Assembly: GCA_002104985.1 (NCBI GenBank)
Contig: MCGO01000164.1
Span: forward strand, 21,236-85,235
DNA from: Rhizoclosmatium globosum
Taxonomy: Eukaryota > Chytridiomycota > Chytridiomycetes > Chytridiales > Chytriomycetaceae
Length of the DNA: 64,000 nucleotides
Direction: 5' to 3'
A program made the position numbers and the translations under genes. Of this stretch, positions 11,240-22,415 are shown one piece after another. The notes below the pieces were generated by a model. That model was not told the origin of the DNA. It made no database searches and saw nothing but the letters and a program-made list of their open reading frames with translations. The first letter of the stretch is position 1. Every line of letters begins with the position of its first letter.

Positions 11240-12279
11240 CTATCCTTTTACAATTCTACTTGCGCGACGAGATTCCATCGTCGCAGCCTTGAATATCTGG
11301 GAGGATGATGAGACTACAAGCGGTTGTTGAGTGCTTCCAGACTTTCTGCCATCTGAGTCCGAGCCGGACCGCGTTGATTCTTTGATTTCACCGAGATCTA
11401 ATAGAATGTCTAAATTCAGCATTCGAAGCAAGACGTATGCGCGTAAATTCCATGCGAAAAAGTGCCAGAATGGATTCGGAGGTTCAATGTTCATGTACAT
11501 TACTAGTATATTCATGGCGACCTTTTTTGATAAAGTAGAGTTTTAATGTTTGTTATGGAAGGTTGTAAAACACATACTACAAGTAGAGATCGAAGTATCG
11601 TTCTAAGTACCATGATTTGAATATACCTGGAGCTAAGGCTAAATCGGAAGAAAGTAATAACGAGTGCTGTCAACGTTGCGAAACAATCACTAATTATGTC
11701 AGAAATGTTGCTTCCAGGGCCGGTGATTGGATCCTGAGAGAAGGCACAAAAAGCAAAGTCTGGAATCCAGAATCCAAATGAAAGAACCATATCGGAAATA
11801 ATCCATCCAACTCGATTTGCTAGTATTAGCCATATGCACATTGTAACATACTTGTTTTTGTTTGTGAGGTGGTAACATTTGAATAATATGACTGCATCTA
11901 AAAGATGATGTGAATAAGCGTTTCAGAACATTAAACGCAAATTACCAAAACTGAAATAGAAAAGATGACTTGCAAGGGTGGTCACTATAGAAAGTCCGAC
12001 GCAATTGGATTCAACAAAACTCCCTCGATACACACAGCCCAACACATAAATTATAGCTGAGACGTTTCCCATCACGAGAAGTACAGCCAAGGATCGAAAT
12101 TTCTTTCCATTTCGTACGTCGGATGATGTGAGTTTTAAGAACAAGGTGACGAGCCCATGAATCGCAACTTCCAACGATAATCCGAAGACGATATTTGAGT
12201 GGATAAAAGTTTCGCGGGACATTTGACCACCCAAGGGGGCATTTGATGTCGCGATGGAAACTGGATGCAAACTGTCCAT
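11240..12279 (-). CDS. Seven-transmembrane protein, tandem copy 2 (311 aa)
   Basis: Paralogue of the neighbouring gene at 10146-11145. Three exons: 12279-11946, 11897-11578 and 11521-11240. The second intron (donor GTATGT, acceptor AAAAAG) has no counterpart in copy 1, whose sequence runs straight through SVLVVAVNILV, so an intron was gained here or lost there after duplication. Seven hydrophobic segments align with those of copy 1, and the loop GFWIPDFAFCAFSQDPITGP is nearly identical. The C-terminal tail is serine-rich and diverged. Function unknown; a sensory or transport role would be speculation. Confidence 0.75.
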
Positions 12280-12332
12280 TCTACTTCAAGATTCTCAGAA
12301 AAACGAGGCAAGATTTACACAGTGGGAACGCT

Positions 12333-13466
12333 TTATTCATCGCCATACAAAAATTCCCTTTTAACGGCTGCGTCAACCTGCAAGACGCCAGACTCAAAAA
12401 GCCTGACCAGTCCATCAGCGATGGGTCCTGTAATTCCAGCATTTCCATACACTTTCACTTTTATCGCCTCCAGGTTCCCAAGCTCCAGCGGAATTCTTCC
12501 AAACAGCTTATTATCATTCAAGCTTAATTCGAGGAAAGGATCAAGAAGTTGACCGAGTTCAGGAGGGATTCTGCCTGTCAGTTCGTTATTTGATAAATTG
12601 AGAATCATCAAGGAGGTACAGTTTCCTAGCGATGGTGGAATTCTTCCAAACAGATGATTATTTGATAAATCTAGATGACGAAGTCGTGATTGGGGAGGCC
12701 ATGTCATAGGGAGAGGGCCTCTCAAATGGTTGTTGCCCAGCATTAACGTGTCCAGCAGTGGCATGCCAGTATAATTCTCTGGAACAGGTCCCGAGAATTT
12801 ATTCGAGTCAAGGGCAATATGTTTGAGGGCAGGCAGCTGATGAAGAAATGCAGGAAGCGAGCCATCAAGTGTGTTGCTGCTCAAGCTCAATCGTTCCAGT
12901 TTACTCAGGCGTTCGAGCGACGCGGGAACCGGTCCATCCAGCTGATTAAACGACAAATTGAGTTCGATTAGATTCGATAGATTTCCAAGTTCCTCAGGAA
13001 TAGATCCAGTCAGGCTGTTTTGATGCAGTCGCAGTTTGACAAGGTTCGCCAGGGATCCGAGCTCAGGCGGAATCGTCCCAGAAAGAGAGCATATTTGCAA
13101 CTGAAGAGTTCTTAGCAAGGACAGGCTTCCAATCTCAGGTGGAATAGTTGAATCCAAGGAGCGTTGGTACAGGACAATTGACGCTACAGAGGGAAAGCAA
13201 AGAGCAAATGCCTTGTTGAATTCGGGCGTTCCTCCTTTTAAATAAACAGTTTCGAACTCAGTCAACTGGCCGCCTTCAGGAACTGCAAAGATCCGAGTCA
13301 CTGGCTCCACTTGGACACATTTGATGTTTGCAATCCAAAACTGTCTCGACGAAAGAAGCGCGCGAAAGTACCGCGAAAGCCGTTGGAGTTGAAAGAGCTG
13401 AAAGGGTGACAGCCGTGCAAAGATAAGCGTGGTTATCTCGTTGGGAAGGCCCAAAAACAATGTCAT
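12333..13466 (-). CDS. F-box / leucine-rich-repeat protein, 377 aa
   Basis: Single-exon gene. Residues 1-45 form an F-box (LPNEITTLIFARLSPFQLFQ, then LSRYFRALLSSRQFW), which docks to Skp1 in SCF ubiquitin ligases. From about residue 95 to 345 there are some ten LRRs of the plant-type consensus (LxxLxLxxNxLxGxIPxxLGNL), for example SGTIPPELGSLANLVKLRLH and TGSIPEELGNLSNLIELNLS. These should form a curved substrate-binding solenoid. No signal peptide or membrane segment, so cytosolic or nuclear. Three further F-box/LRR genes of this design are in the window (22416, 39636, 55454). The substrate is unknown. Confidence 0.85.
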   Translation of the reverse strand: MTLFLGLPNEITTLIFARLSPFQLFQLQRLSRYFRALLSSRQFWIANIKCVQVEPVTRIFAVPEGGQLTEFETVYLKGGTPEFNKAFALCFPSVASIVLYQRSLDSTIPPEIGSLSLLRTLQLQICSLSGTIPPELGSLANLVKLRLHQNSLTGSIPEELGNLSNLIELNLSFNQLDGPVPASLERLSKLERLSLSSNTLDGSLPAFLHQLPALKHIALDSNKFSGPVPENYTGMPLLDTLMLGNNHLRGPLPMTWPPQSRLRHLDLSNNHLFGRIPPSLGNCTSLMILNLSNNELTGRIPPELGQLLDPFLELSLNDNKLFGRIPLELGNLEAIKVKVYGNAGITGPIADGLVRLFESGVLQVDAAVKREFLYGDE

Positions 13467-13665
13467 TCTATTTGAGATGGAGTTTTACTCGTTCATCAGT
13501 GAGAATATTCAGAGATTCCTTCTTATCAAATTCAGTTAATAGTCAGAAGTTTTAAAGCCGGTGAACCTGGAAAGGAACTCTAATGATTCGTCACTGCGAT
13601 GACGATGCGATTCGAAATCAATACTACAAGAGGAGCTGGCAAGATACCACTACACAGCCATAACA

Positions 13666-14365
13666 ATGGTAGAATTCAGGCAGCACAAATTGTACTACTC
13701 TCCTTCATCGCCGTTTGTACGCAAGGTTTTGATTATCGCCAAAGAAGTTGGTCTTTATGATCGTATTGAGCTTATTCCAGTCCAAGTTAGCCCGTTAAGC
13801 GTTAACAACTCGCAGGTTTACTCCACTTCACGATTTAACTATTTGATAGTAACATAATGCATTCCAGTTTGCGTTAGAAAATCCTCTCGCCAAAGTCCCA
13901 ACACTCTTGGTGCCTGACATTGGTCCTCTGTTTGGCTCCTCTGTCATTTGCCAGTATCTTCTTTCTGTGGCTGAAAGCCAAGAATCGCAAAAGCTTCTGC
14001 CATCATCGCTGCCATCCAAGTTCACAACACTTACTCGCGAGGCACTTGCAGATGGAGCTGGCGACGCTCTTCTCCTTATGCGTTTCGAGTCAATCAGACC
14101 AGCCGAAAAGAAATGGGATGAGTTTTATGCTGGTCAGTTTGGAAAAGTCATTCGCGCATTTGACGAGCTTGAGAAAATTCAACAAAACGAAACCAACTCG
14201 GATGCATGGGATCTTGGACATGTGGCGACCCTCTGTGTGTTGAGTTATGCAGATTTGAGATTCAAAGGACAGTTTGATTGGAGAGACGGACGACCAGCTT
14301 TGCAATCTTGGTTTGAGAATGCCGTTCTTACACGTGACTCTGTAAAGGACACGTTCTTGCAATAA
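13666..14365 (+). CDS. Glutathione S-transferase family protein
   Basis: Two exons, 13666-13815 and 13868-14365 (52-nt intron, donor GTTTAC, acceptor TCCAG). The product begins KLYYSPSSPFVRKVLIIAKE, a thioredoxin-fold GST N-terminal domain with Ser residues where the catalytic Ser/Cys lies. LAKVPTL follows with the conserved cis-Pro, then the usual E/S position in GSSVICQYL. The all-helical C-terminal domain follows (RFESIRPAEKKWDEF). Total 215 residues, typical for the family. Bacterial-type GSTs of this sort conjugate glutathione to electrophiles; the substrate cannot be read from sequence. Cytosolic. Confidence 0.88.
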
Positions 14366-14407
14366 GAATCATAAAGAAATATATAGAATTTTAATGTTAG
14401 CTGCCGT

Positions 14408-17269
14408 TCACAACATTTTGGCGACGCCTTTTCCGCGTGCCTTCTTTTCCTTCTCAATCTTGATCTTTTCCATTCGATCTTTATAGATTTGATCGACGCG
14501 TTCTTTCATATCATCAAACTCAGCAATGATGCCGCTAAAGTCTTTCGATGAGAGAGAATATACGGTGCAATTTGAAGCGGCTTGAACCGTTGCAGTCCTT
14601 GGAACATTTGCGATCAAAGATACCTCTGTAAACAGATATTAAGTAGGATCAATATTAATGACAAAAAGAGATATACCTCCAAAGAATGAACCCTCTTTGA
14701 GACACGCAACTAATCGACCATTCATCAAAATATTCACTGTTCCACTCTGAATAAAGTACATTTCAACACCAATCTCTCCTTGATGAAATATGAAATCTCC
14801 TGTGACAAAATAGACAGCCTGTAATGCTGTTGACATCTTTCCAAGATAAATTTCATCTCGACCGTCATTCAATTCACGTTTTAAGAAAGGTACTTTATCA
14901 ATCAGACGGCGGCAATTGATTGTTGCCAATTCCTTCAAATCGAGTCAGATACGTTGCTTCAAAGCAAGAGTACGAACCATTCTTAATGAGCAATTCATAT
15001 CCGCCAAAAGCGTCTGTTCCTCGAAAAACTTGCCTCGGTATTTATACTCGTAGTACCCCAATACTTTCTTTTTCGTTTGGTCATCGATCCGTTTCCAATT
15101 CAAGTACTCTGTCAACTCATCAATTTTCTGACGATACAAACGTCCCGAGGAATCATATGCAACAGCTGCCGAAGACAACAAACCGACAAGAAGCGCGTAC
15201 AAAATCGCTCCAGAAACAATGAATAACAATGTGACAGCTTGTTCTGAGATAGTCTGTGGTTTGAACGACATTTGGAAAACGTTTCCAACACTTTGACCCA
15301 ACATGAACATATACCGTTCCCTAACGTCGGCAGATTCTATACCTCCGGGATGGTTTTTCCAGTGATCGAACTGATTGTCCCAACTGTAAAAGGAATTGAT
15401 GTATCCAACATAATAGAGGAAACAGGCCTGAAGGTGTAAAAAGACCAGGAATACAAGCGCCATGGGTATAATTCGTGCTAATATAGCGCCGACGCCACCA
15501 ATACTTTCGATAGATCGTACCATTTTAATACAGCCAGGACTATTCGTCATCATGGAAGGAAGTCTTTGAATGCGCAGAAATCGAAGAAGCGATAATGGGA
15601 ATCCCGCATTTTGATACCTTAATAATTGAATCCATGGTATAAGTGATAGCAAATCCAGCATTCCCTGACGTCTCAAGTAAAAGTGGACCCATTCGCTTAG
15701 GTCCAACCTTTCTTGCTCTTTGGGAGATATTTTTTGAGGCATTATGAGATTCGAGATCGTTTCAACTGTAAATAAGACCGAAATTCTGGATTTCTTCGAG
15801 TCAGAGATTGCATTAAGTTTGTTCTACTCACATCCAAGAAACGCCTGCAAAGCTGGAAACGTCAGTCAAATAAGCTGCCAAGAACGGTTCAGAAAAGAGA
15901 GTAAGATAGTAAATGAGGATATAAACATCGCCCTTCAAAGCCCCGACAATCGACATTGGGTGAATTCCGTTTCGCTTGAAAGAAATGATGCCATAAGAAT
16001 CAGCTAGCCTAAATTCAAACGGTATGACACAGCCTTTCTCATCAAATGCCCTGTATAAAAACCAACGATGAATTCTAGATGTCGCAGTTTCGTATTCCAA
16101 TATTGGCGTGGATGGAGGAGGCACAGCGGATTTTCGCACAGGAACTGGCTTTTTCTCGTTCAAACTTGAATCAGAACCCAGTGATATTTTCGTTGGTCCT
16201 TCAGCACCTTCAACTCCGTCAGCTACTTTCGTGGCTATTTCTGGTTCGTTTGACGCGTTTTCTGTACTACTGGTCGTTGATTTTGCGAGACTGTTTGAAA
16301 GCATTACGACAGTCTTGAGCTTTTTCCATTTCTTTTTAGCTGAGTCAGGGGTTGGTTTCACTTCAGGAACAGACTCGATTTTAGTTTCTGGCTCTTGTTC
16401 CGGAGTTTCGGTGATTTGCAAAGATGTTTTTGATATTCCAAGAGATATTACATTTTGGAAGCGCGGTTGTCCCCGTGATTGTCGAACTGATGCATCCTTT
16501 CGAATTGATTTTGGCGTTATAACTGTTGTTGGCTCATCTTTGACAACTAGAAGTTGTTCCGGCTCCTCCTTTAGGTCTGTGATAGTACTGTTTTTCATAC
16601 TCGTCCTCAAGCTTTTCTGGGATGTGTTTACAACATTGAGAATTTGACTGAATCGCTTGATAGAAAGCCTTGGTAACACAGACTTCGATGATTGTGATTC
16701 TTGAGACATGCTTACTGCAACTGTACTGGGTGGAATTATATTGGTTTCATCGCTCTTGTAGTCTTCAGAATCCCATCGAATTCCTGTTTTCGCGACGTCA
16801 CTTTCGACGTGGTTGAGATCAGACGTTGGTTCTGTTGAAATATTGCTTTCAACAGTCGATAGTTTAGGATTTGGATCAGAGTCTCGAAGTGGATCAGATA
16901 TCAGTATAGAATGACTTGAAGCGACTAAAGCGCCAAACTTGATTGCGATTTCAACAATTAATCTTAGTCATGAAGATTAAAAAACAAACCTCTTGCAAGT
17001 GAAGTGGGGCTGATGCTTTCGAAGCTCTTCCATCAGCCAAATAAAGATCGCGATGAGCTGACGGCGTTGATAGCCTTTCAATGTCAAGTTTCGCACCTGT
17101 CAGAGTTCGTCAATATTTATACAGTTTTAAGAGACTGGTAACCTGGATCGAGTCCTGACTGTAGAAAGTCCACCACACGCTCAACATGGGCCAGAAGATC
17201 AGTCTGAAGACTGACGAGCTTATTCTTCAGCAGGATGGTCTCCTTCAAAATAGAGATAGTGTCCACCAT
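14408..17269 (-). CDS. Cyclic-nucleotide-gated/HCN-like channel, copy A
   Basis: Multi-exon minus-strand gene. N-terminal coiled-coil-like stretch (MVDTISILKETILLKNKL), a long S/T/P-rich cytosolic region, then a six-TM core starting GIHPMSIVGALKGDVYIL. The S4 sensor is around FPLSLLRFLRIQRLPSMM. The pore region reads MLGQSVGNVFQMSFKPQT followed by S6 VSGAILYALLVGLLSSA. Then comes the C-linker (SGRLYRQKIDELTEYLNWKR) and a cyclic-nucleotide-binding domain (FIFHQGEIGVEMYFIQSGTV; EGSFFGGEVSLIANVPRTAT). Such channels open on cAMP/cGMP binding; in zoosporic fungi they have been linked to motility and phototaxis. No GYG-type filter is visible. Start placed at 17269 by similarity to copy B. Confidence 0.82.
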
Positions 17270-17344
17270 TCTCACTAAGATTTTCAAGGGTCGGAATCGG
17301 CAATCTTGACTTTGGAATATCCGCTTTTATTTTATTGAATGAAG

Positions 17345-20300
17345 TTAAATCGCCTTCATCTGAGTTTTTCCTCGTTTAAGTTCACGGACTTGTTTGATTT
17401 TTTCCATTCGATCTTTGTAAATTTCATCAACCCTTGCTTTCATATCATCAAATTCCGAAATTATGTCTGCAAACTGAGACGAAGATAGGGCATAGAGAGT
17501 ACATGGAGTAGCAGCTTGAACTGAAGCTGTTCGTGGAATGTTCGCAATCAGTGCAACCTCTGTGAAATAAGGGGTGGATTATAGTTAACTCCAAAAATGA
17601 TGTTATATACAAACCCCCAAAGAAAGACCCGTCCTTAAAGCTCGTAACAAATCGTCCGTTAGTGAGAATATTGACTGTCCCGCTTTGAATAAAGAACATT
17701 TCCTCTCCAATTTCTCCTTGATTGAATACGTAATCTCCTGTAACATAATAAGCAGCGCGAAGTGCGGTGGATATTTTCCCGAGATAAATGTCGTCACGTC
17801 CGTCTTTCAAATCACGTTTCAGGAATGGAACCTTTTCTATCAGTCGCCTGCAATTAATCGTCGCAAGTTCCTACATTCGAAGTAAGTTCATAATTTCTGC
17901 GTTTAGTATAATACCATCCGCAGTGAGCCATTTAGATCAGCTAAAAGCGTTTGCTCCTCAAAGTACTTTCCGCGATATTTGTATTCGTAATATCCCAGTA
18001 CTTTCTTCTGAGTTTCTTTATCGATATGTTTCCATTTCAAATATTCCGTGAGTTCATCTATCTTCTGGCGATACAGGCGGCCAGATGAATCATAGGCAAC
18101 TGCGGCTGAAGACAAAAGACCGACAAGAAGTGCGTACTAAAACAACAATAGTAAAATTGAGAGCGTCATCACACTTATATTATGTACCAGTACTGCCCCA
18201 CATACGATAAAAACCAAAGTAGTTGCTTGCTCGCCCATCGTTTCTGGTCTATTTCCCACGTTAGGTCTCTAATCCAAAAGATCCGGCACTCACTTGAATG
18301 TCATTTGGAACACGTTTCCGACAGACTGTGTCAACATCCACATATACTTTTCCTTAATGCTTGCTTCTTCAACCCCACCAGGAAAGTACTTCCAATGGTC
18401 GAATTGAATATTCCAAGTGTCGAACTTATTCAGAGATCCGATGTAGTAGAGAAAACATGCTTCAATATGTAAAAACATGGCAAACACAATTCCGAGGGGG
18501 ATGATGCGAGACAAAATAGCCCCGATTTCGCCAATACTCTCAATTCTGTGAACTAGCTTCATCAAAAACGGATTGTGTGACATCATAGAAGAAAGTCTGT
18601 GAAATCGCAGTAATCGAATGAGACTTAATGGAAATCCAGTATTTGGAGCTGTAATAACTTGGTGCCAAGGTATCTGAATGAAGTATCAATATTCACCAGA
18701 TGCTGAAGAACAAACCATTGACAAAAGATCAAGCATTAAATTTGTCCATAGATAATTTTTAATCCACTGGGAAAGGTTTAAATGTCCATCGGAATCACGA
18801 GAAGATCGTTTTGGCGTTACGAGATTAACGACAGTTTCCAGAAGTAAAAACAACGATATTCTAGTCGGTGGATAAGTCAGTATCTATCGATATGCAAAGA
18901 CGTTTCATACATCCATGATATGTCGGTATACGTAGCTGTATCTGGGTAGTAAGCAGCAAAATATGGCTCAACAATGATAGTTATGCAGTATAGTAAAATA
19001 AAAATCAGCCCGCATATAGAGCTAACCATTGACATTGGATGAATTCCCGACTTTGTAAATGATATTTTCCCAAATGAATCAGCCTGTCGCTGAGTGTACG
19101 GAACATATTTTCCCTTTTCATTGAATGCTCTGCAAAGACATAATCGCTGAAAAGACGTTGTTGCTTTCTGTGGCTCTGGACGCGGATCAGCGAAACGCAG
19201 GAACGAGCTTGAACGACTTCGTTGCGGATCGATAACACTATTTTGTGTGAATGTTGATACTTCTAACGGAACATCATCCAATAATCTCGATCTTATCGTC
19301 ACCGCAGAATTTGGGCTTAAGTAATTCGAGGAGTCAACTTGAAGAGTGACGGGTGATACCGGTCTCAGAAACCCAATGTCAACTTTGGTATCAACTTCAA
19401 GCCGGTCTGTTTGAGACACGATTTCAGAAGCAGAAGATTCTGACTCCTTCAAGCTATCTTGAGAAAAAACATTTTGAAATCGACTCTGGTTGGCAGTGTG
19501 GGAACGACGTCGTTCCTGAACTGGGTTGCTTGTTTGCTGGACTTTCAGCGATGTGGCACTCTTTCCAAGGGAGTTTACAGACACAGCCATGTCTTTCGAG
19601 CGCGATCTTGTTACCTGTTCACTATCTTCACTTCCTGTGTCTGCCGCCCTATCATTTTCATGAGTCTTGAGAACCGTGTATGATCCCGTGAGAGAACGCA
19701 ATGAGTTAATCCATTTTTTAGGCTCTGGTTTTGTGGTACCGTTTGACATTAATGAGATGTTATCTGCATGATTCTTTTTCATCAGCTTCTTGGTTGTCGT
19801 TTCAGACTTGCGCAACGTGACTGGATTTTCAGTTACATTTAGAACTTCCACTGATTTGTGGACATAATCATCATTGTCCCAACGAACGCCTGAGACTAGT
19901 ACTTTTGGGACATCAGCTTTAGGTTCCTCAGCCTTTTCCTGTTCTAGGGTCAGTAACTGAGAATCAAGATGAATTCGAGACTGGCGATAGCTCTTGGGAT
20001 GTTCGACAGAAGGCTTTGGAATCAGATGAATACTAGGAGCTATGGAGGTACGCGAATCAGATATTTTCTTAGCAACGTCGTGAGGCATAACAGATAGTCG
20101 ACCTTCTTGAACAGAAACCAATGATTGCTGTCTCAAAAATAAAGGAGCAGTCTGTCTTTCAAACTTAAATCACTATTATAGATTCACAGGTCCTTACACC
20201 CGTTTTAGGCGATATAACTGCGTGGCTGAGTTCATGTGCTTCTGGTTGATTTTGGGACGTTGACAGGAGGGTTTCCGTTGCAATATCACGAGTTTCTTCA

Positions 20301-20499
20301 ATAATATCGAGAAATCGCTCTGATAATAGCTTAGATTGAAACTTTTGGTGTACCTCAACAAACCTGGGGCCACACTAGGGGTAACAAGGTCGACAACGCG
20401 ATCAACGTGAGCAAAACTCAACATCAATTGACATTGCAAAAGTGCGAGCTTCTTTTTAAGCTCCAGGGTCTCTCGCAAAATGGCTGATGCATCCAGCAT
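17345..20499 (-). CDS. Cyclic-nucleotide-gated/HCN-like channel, copy B
   Basis: Tandem head-to-tail paralogue of copy A, 76 bp from its start. It has the same order: N-terminal helix (LDASAILRETLELKKKLALL), a long disordered region (most of exon 18877-20136), TM core from SGIHPMSMVSSICGLIFILL, S4 around LSLIRLLRFHRLSSMM, pore MWMLTQSVGNVFQMTFK, C-linker (DSSGRLYRQKIDELTEYLKW) and CNBD (YVFNQGEIGEEMFFIQSGTV, then GSFFGG). The protein ends RGKTQMKAI at 17345. Intron positions in the CNBD match copy A. The cytosolic N-terminal region has diverged far more than the membrane core. As in copy A the canonical K+ filter is missing. Confidence 0.8.
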
Positions 20500-20715
20500 C
20501 TGTCTTGAAAATCCCTTGTTGTGTACACAGAAATTTTTGTTTAGTCCACTGTCCCTGTGATGTAAAGCCGTATATTCGAAGATAGACTTGGCATTTACAG
20601 GCGTATTTTCAGTTCATCATTACTGCATCAGTTGACACAGCCTCACTCAGCCCCATCCAATTTCTAAGCCATCAAAAGCACATTTCAACCCCGTCAAAAA
20701 GAAAAGCAATCAAAC

Positions 20716-21486
20716 ATGACAGGACGCTGCTTTCAAATTCAACGACACCAAGAACATACCAACATCTTCCTTGTCACAACTGAAACCAACACGACTCCCC
20801 AATTTACTCTCCATCTCGCAACAACCGACCCTTCTGCCTACTCTTCTTATCAAAACACTCGTTACATCTATGTTGCTGAATTTCCCGGGGTCGTTCTCAC
20901 AAACAATCTTACGAATTCACAACTCACTTGTATGAACATCCTTCCAAAAGCCGAAACAAGCAAGAAAGAGCAACGCTTTGAGTACAAAATAGCGTCTCAA
21001 AATGGACAAGAAGTCTTGCTCACCACTCATGACGTCAAGGCATCTGCTGGGGTCAGAGGAGTATTTACAAAGGACGACAAGCGGTATGAATGGAAAGACG
21101 GCAGTGAAGGTGACGGCTTTTACATGCTTAAAGTTGATACAATTACTGTTGCAACTGCACGTGCTGAGAGAAGCAAGTATTTTACTGGAACAAGCCCATC
21201 TTCCGCACCTTGCGCAAGTGTTGAGTACGTTGGTCAAGAGGGCGATGAACTAGAACAGTTTGCGTTAATCACGCTATGGTCTATTCTCATGGGAGACATG
21301 TTCAACAAGCAAGGCCGCCTCAAAGATGTTTTTACCAAACGCGTACACAAATTCGATTTAGGGGAAGTCTGGGTTCCTGGAACGGGTGTTGCATTTGACT
21401 CGAACGACCTTGCGAGAGATGTGAAGCAAGTTCAAAATGCATTCGGGAAGATGGGGAGAGGGTTTGGGAAGTTGTTTGGAAAGTGA
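20716..21486 (+). CDS. Orphan cytosolic protein, 256 aa
   Basis: Intact single-exon ORF from ATG, no signal peptide. The first ~170 residues alternate strands and turns (FLVTTETNTTPQFTLHLATT; KDDKRYEWKDGSEGDGFYML), reminiscent of the Tubby/LURP-one barrel, but that is impression only. The last 60 residues are helical with a K/G-rich tail (GKMGRGFGKLFGK), which could contact a membrane. Divergent from CNG copy B, with 216 bp between starts. Confidence 0.6.
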   Translation: MTGRCFQIQRHQEHTNIFLVTTETNTTPQFTLHLATTDPSAYSSYQNTRYIYVAEFPGVVLTNNLTNSQLTCMNILPKAETSKKEQRFEYKIASQNGQEVLLTTHDVKASAGVRGVFTKDDKRYEWKDGSEGDGFYMLKVDTITVATARAERSKYFTGTSPSSAPCASVEYVGQEGDELEQFALITLWSILMGDMFNKQGRLKDVFTKRVHKFDLGEVWVPGTGVAFDSNDLARDVKQVQNAFGKMGRGFGKLFGK

Positions 21487-21598
21487 TGCTTTTAAGTTTC
21501 CTGCCTGGTCTGGGTAATAGAGAATAAATCAATTATCATAATCAATAAGGGTTCTACATTCTTCTTTCTTTTTTCTCACTCAAAGTGAATCCCAAACG

Positions 21599-22256
21599 AT
21601 GACAGGAACCAAACGAGCAGCTGAAGCCGAAACCGATGCTCAAGCAACACCGACGCAGTCAAACCAGTCCCTTCAACCAACGTCAAAGAAGGCCAAGCAC
21701 GTAACTTTGAAGCACACTCCAATTGTGACATCAACTGAGATTGTCCAAATCAAAGACGAAGATTCATTCAAACAAGTTCTTTCTCATTCGGAATCTGATC
21801 CAAATCTGATTATTGTTTTGTTTCTTTATGCGACATGGTTCGTATCTTGTTCGTTGGATGCCGTTGTCCTCTGTAAGCTTAACTAACAACTAGCCCTTGA
21901 CCAGGTCCACGCCTTGCAAACACATTCTCGTTGAATATCAGAAACTACTGAAAAGTCTCGCCGAATCATCAGCTCAATCCGACTCGGGTCCAACAGAAGA
22001 GAAACCACCATCATCACCAAAAAAGTCCTTGGAGACTCCATCAAAAGAACCCGAGGAACAAACTTCAACTTCATCAGAAACTCTCAAACCTTTATCCTTC
22101 ACATTCTACAAAGTCGATAAGGACGCGGGTCCCAAAGTTCCCACAACTTCAAAAGCACCGCTCTTTATGGTGTACCGAAGCGGAAAGAAAATACACGACG
22201 TCCTGTGTCAAGGAAAAGCGCTGCACAAAAAGTTGGCTGGATTAGAGGCTGTTTGA
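21599..22256 (+). CDS. Thioredoxin-fold protein with WSTPC site
   Basis: Two exons, 21599-21837 and 21905-22256, 196 residues. A polar N-terminus (about 45 residues) precedes a thioredoxin-like domain: IVQIKDEDSFKQVLSH, LIIVLFLYATW, then WSTPCKHILVEYQKLLKSLA across the splice site. A disordered S/E/P insertion follows, then LSFTFYKVDKD, PTTSKAPLFMVYRSGKK with the cis-Pro position, and a C-terminal helix. The active-site motif is W-S-T-P-C instead of W-C-G-P-C: the nucleophilic first Cys is Ser and only the second Cys remains, so classical disulfide reduction is unlikely. Phosducin-like and TMX-like proteins are alternatives. It could be a chaperone or adaptor. Confidence 0.75.
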
Positions 22257-22415
22257 TGACCTAATCAGTCCCACTCGCTGGGAATAAACTCTATTTACAT
22301 TGGTATCCTATGATTCTTTGTCAACTGTCTGACCTTCACATTCATCGTATTCCTCTTGATCGTCCTCGTATCACTCCCGTACCTCTCCTCCTCCTCATCG
22401 ACGCCAACAAAACCC

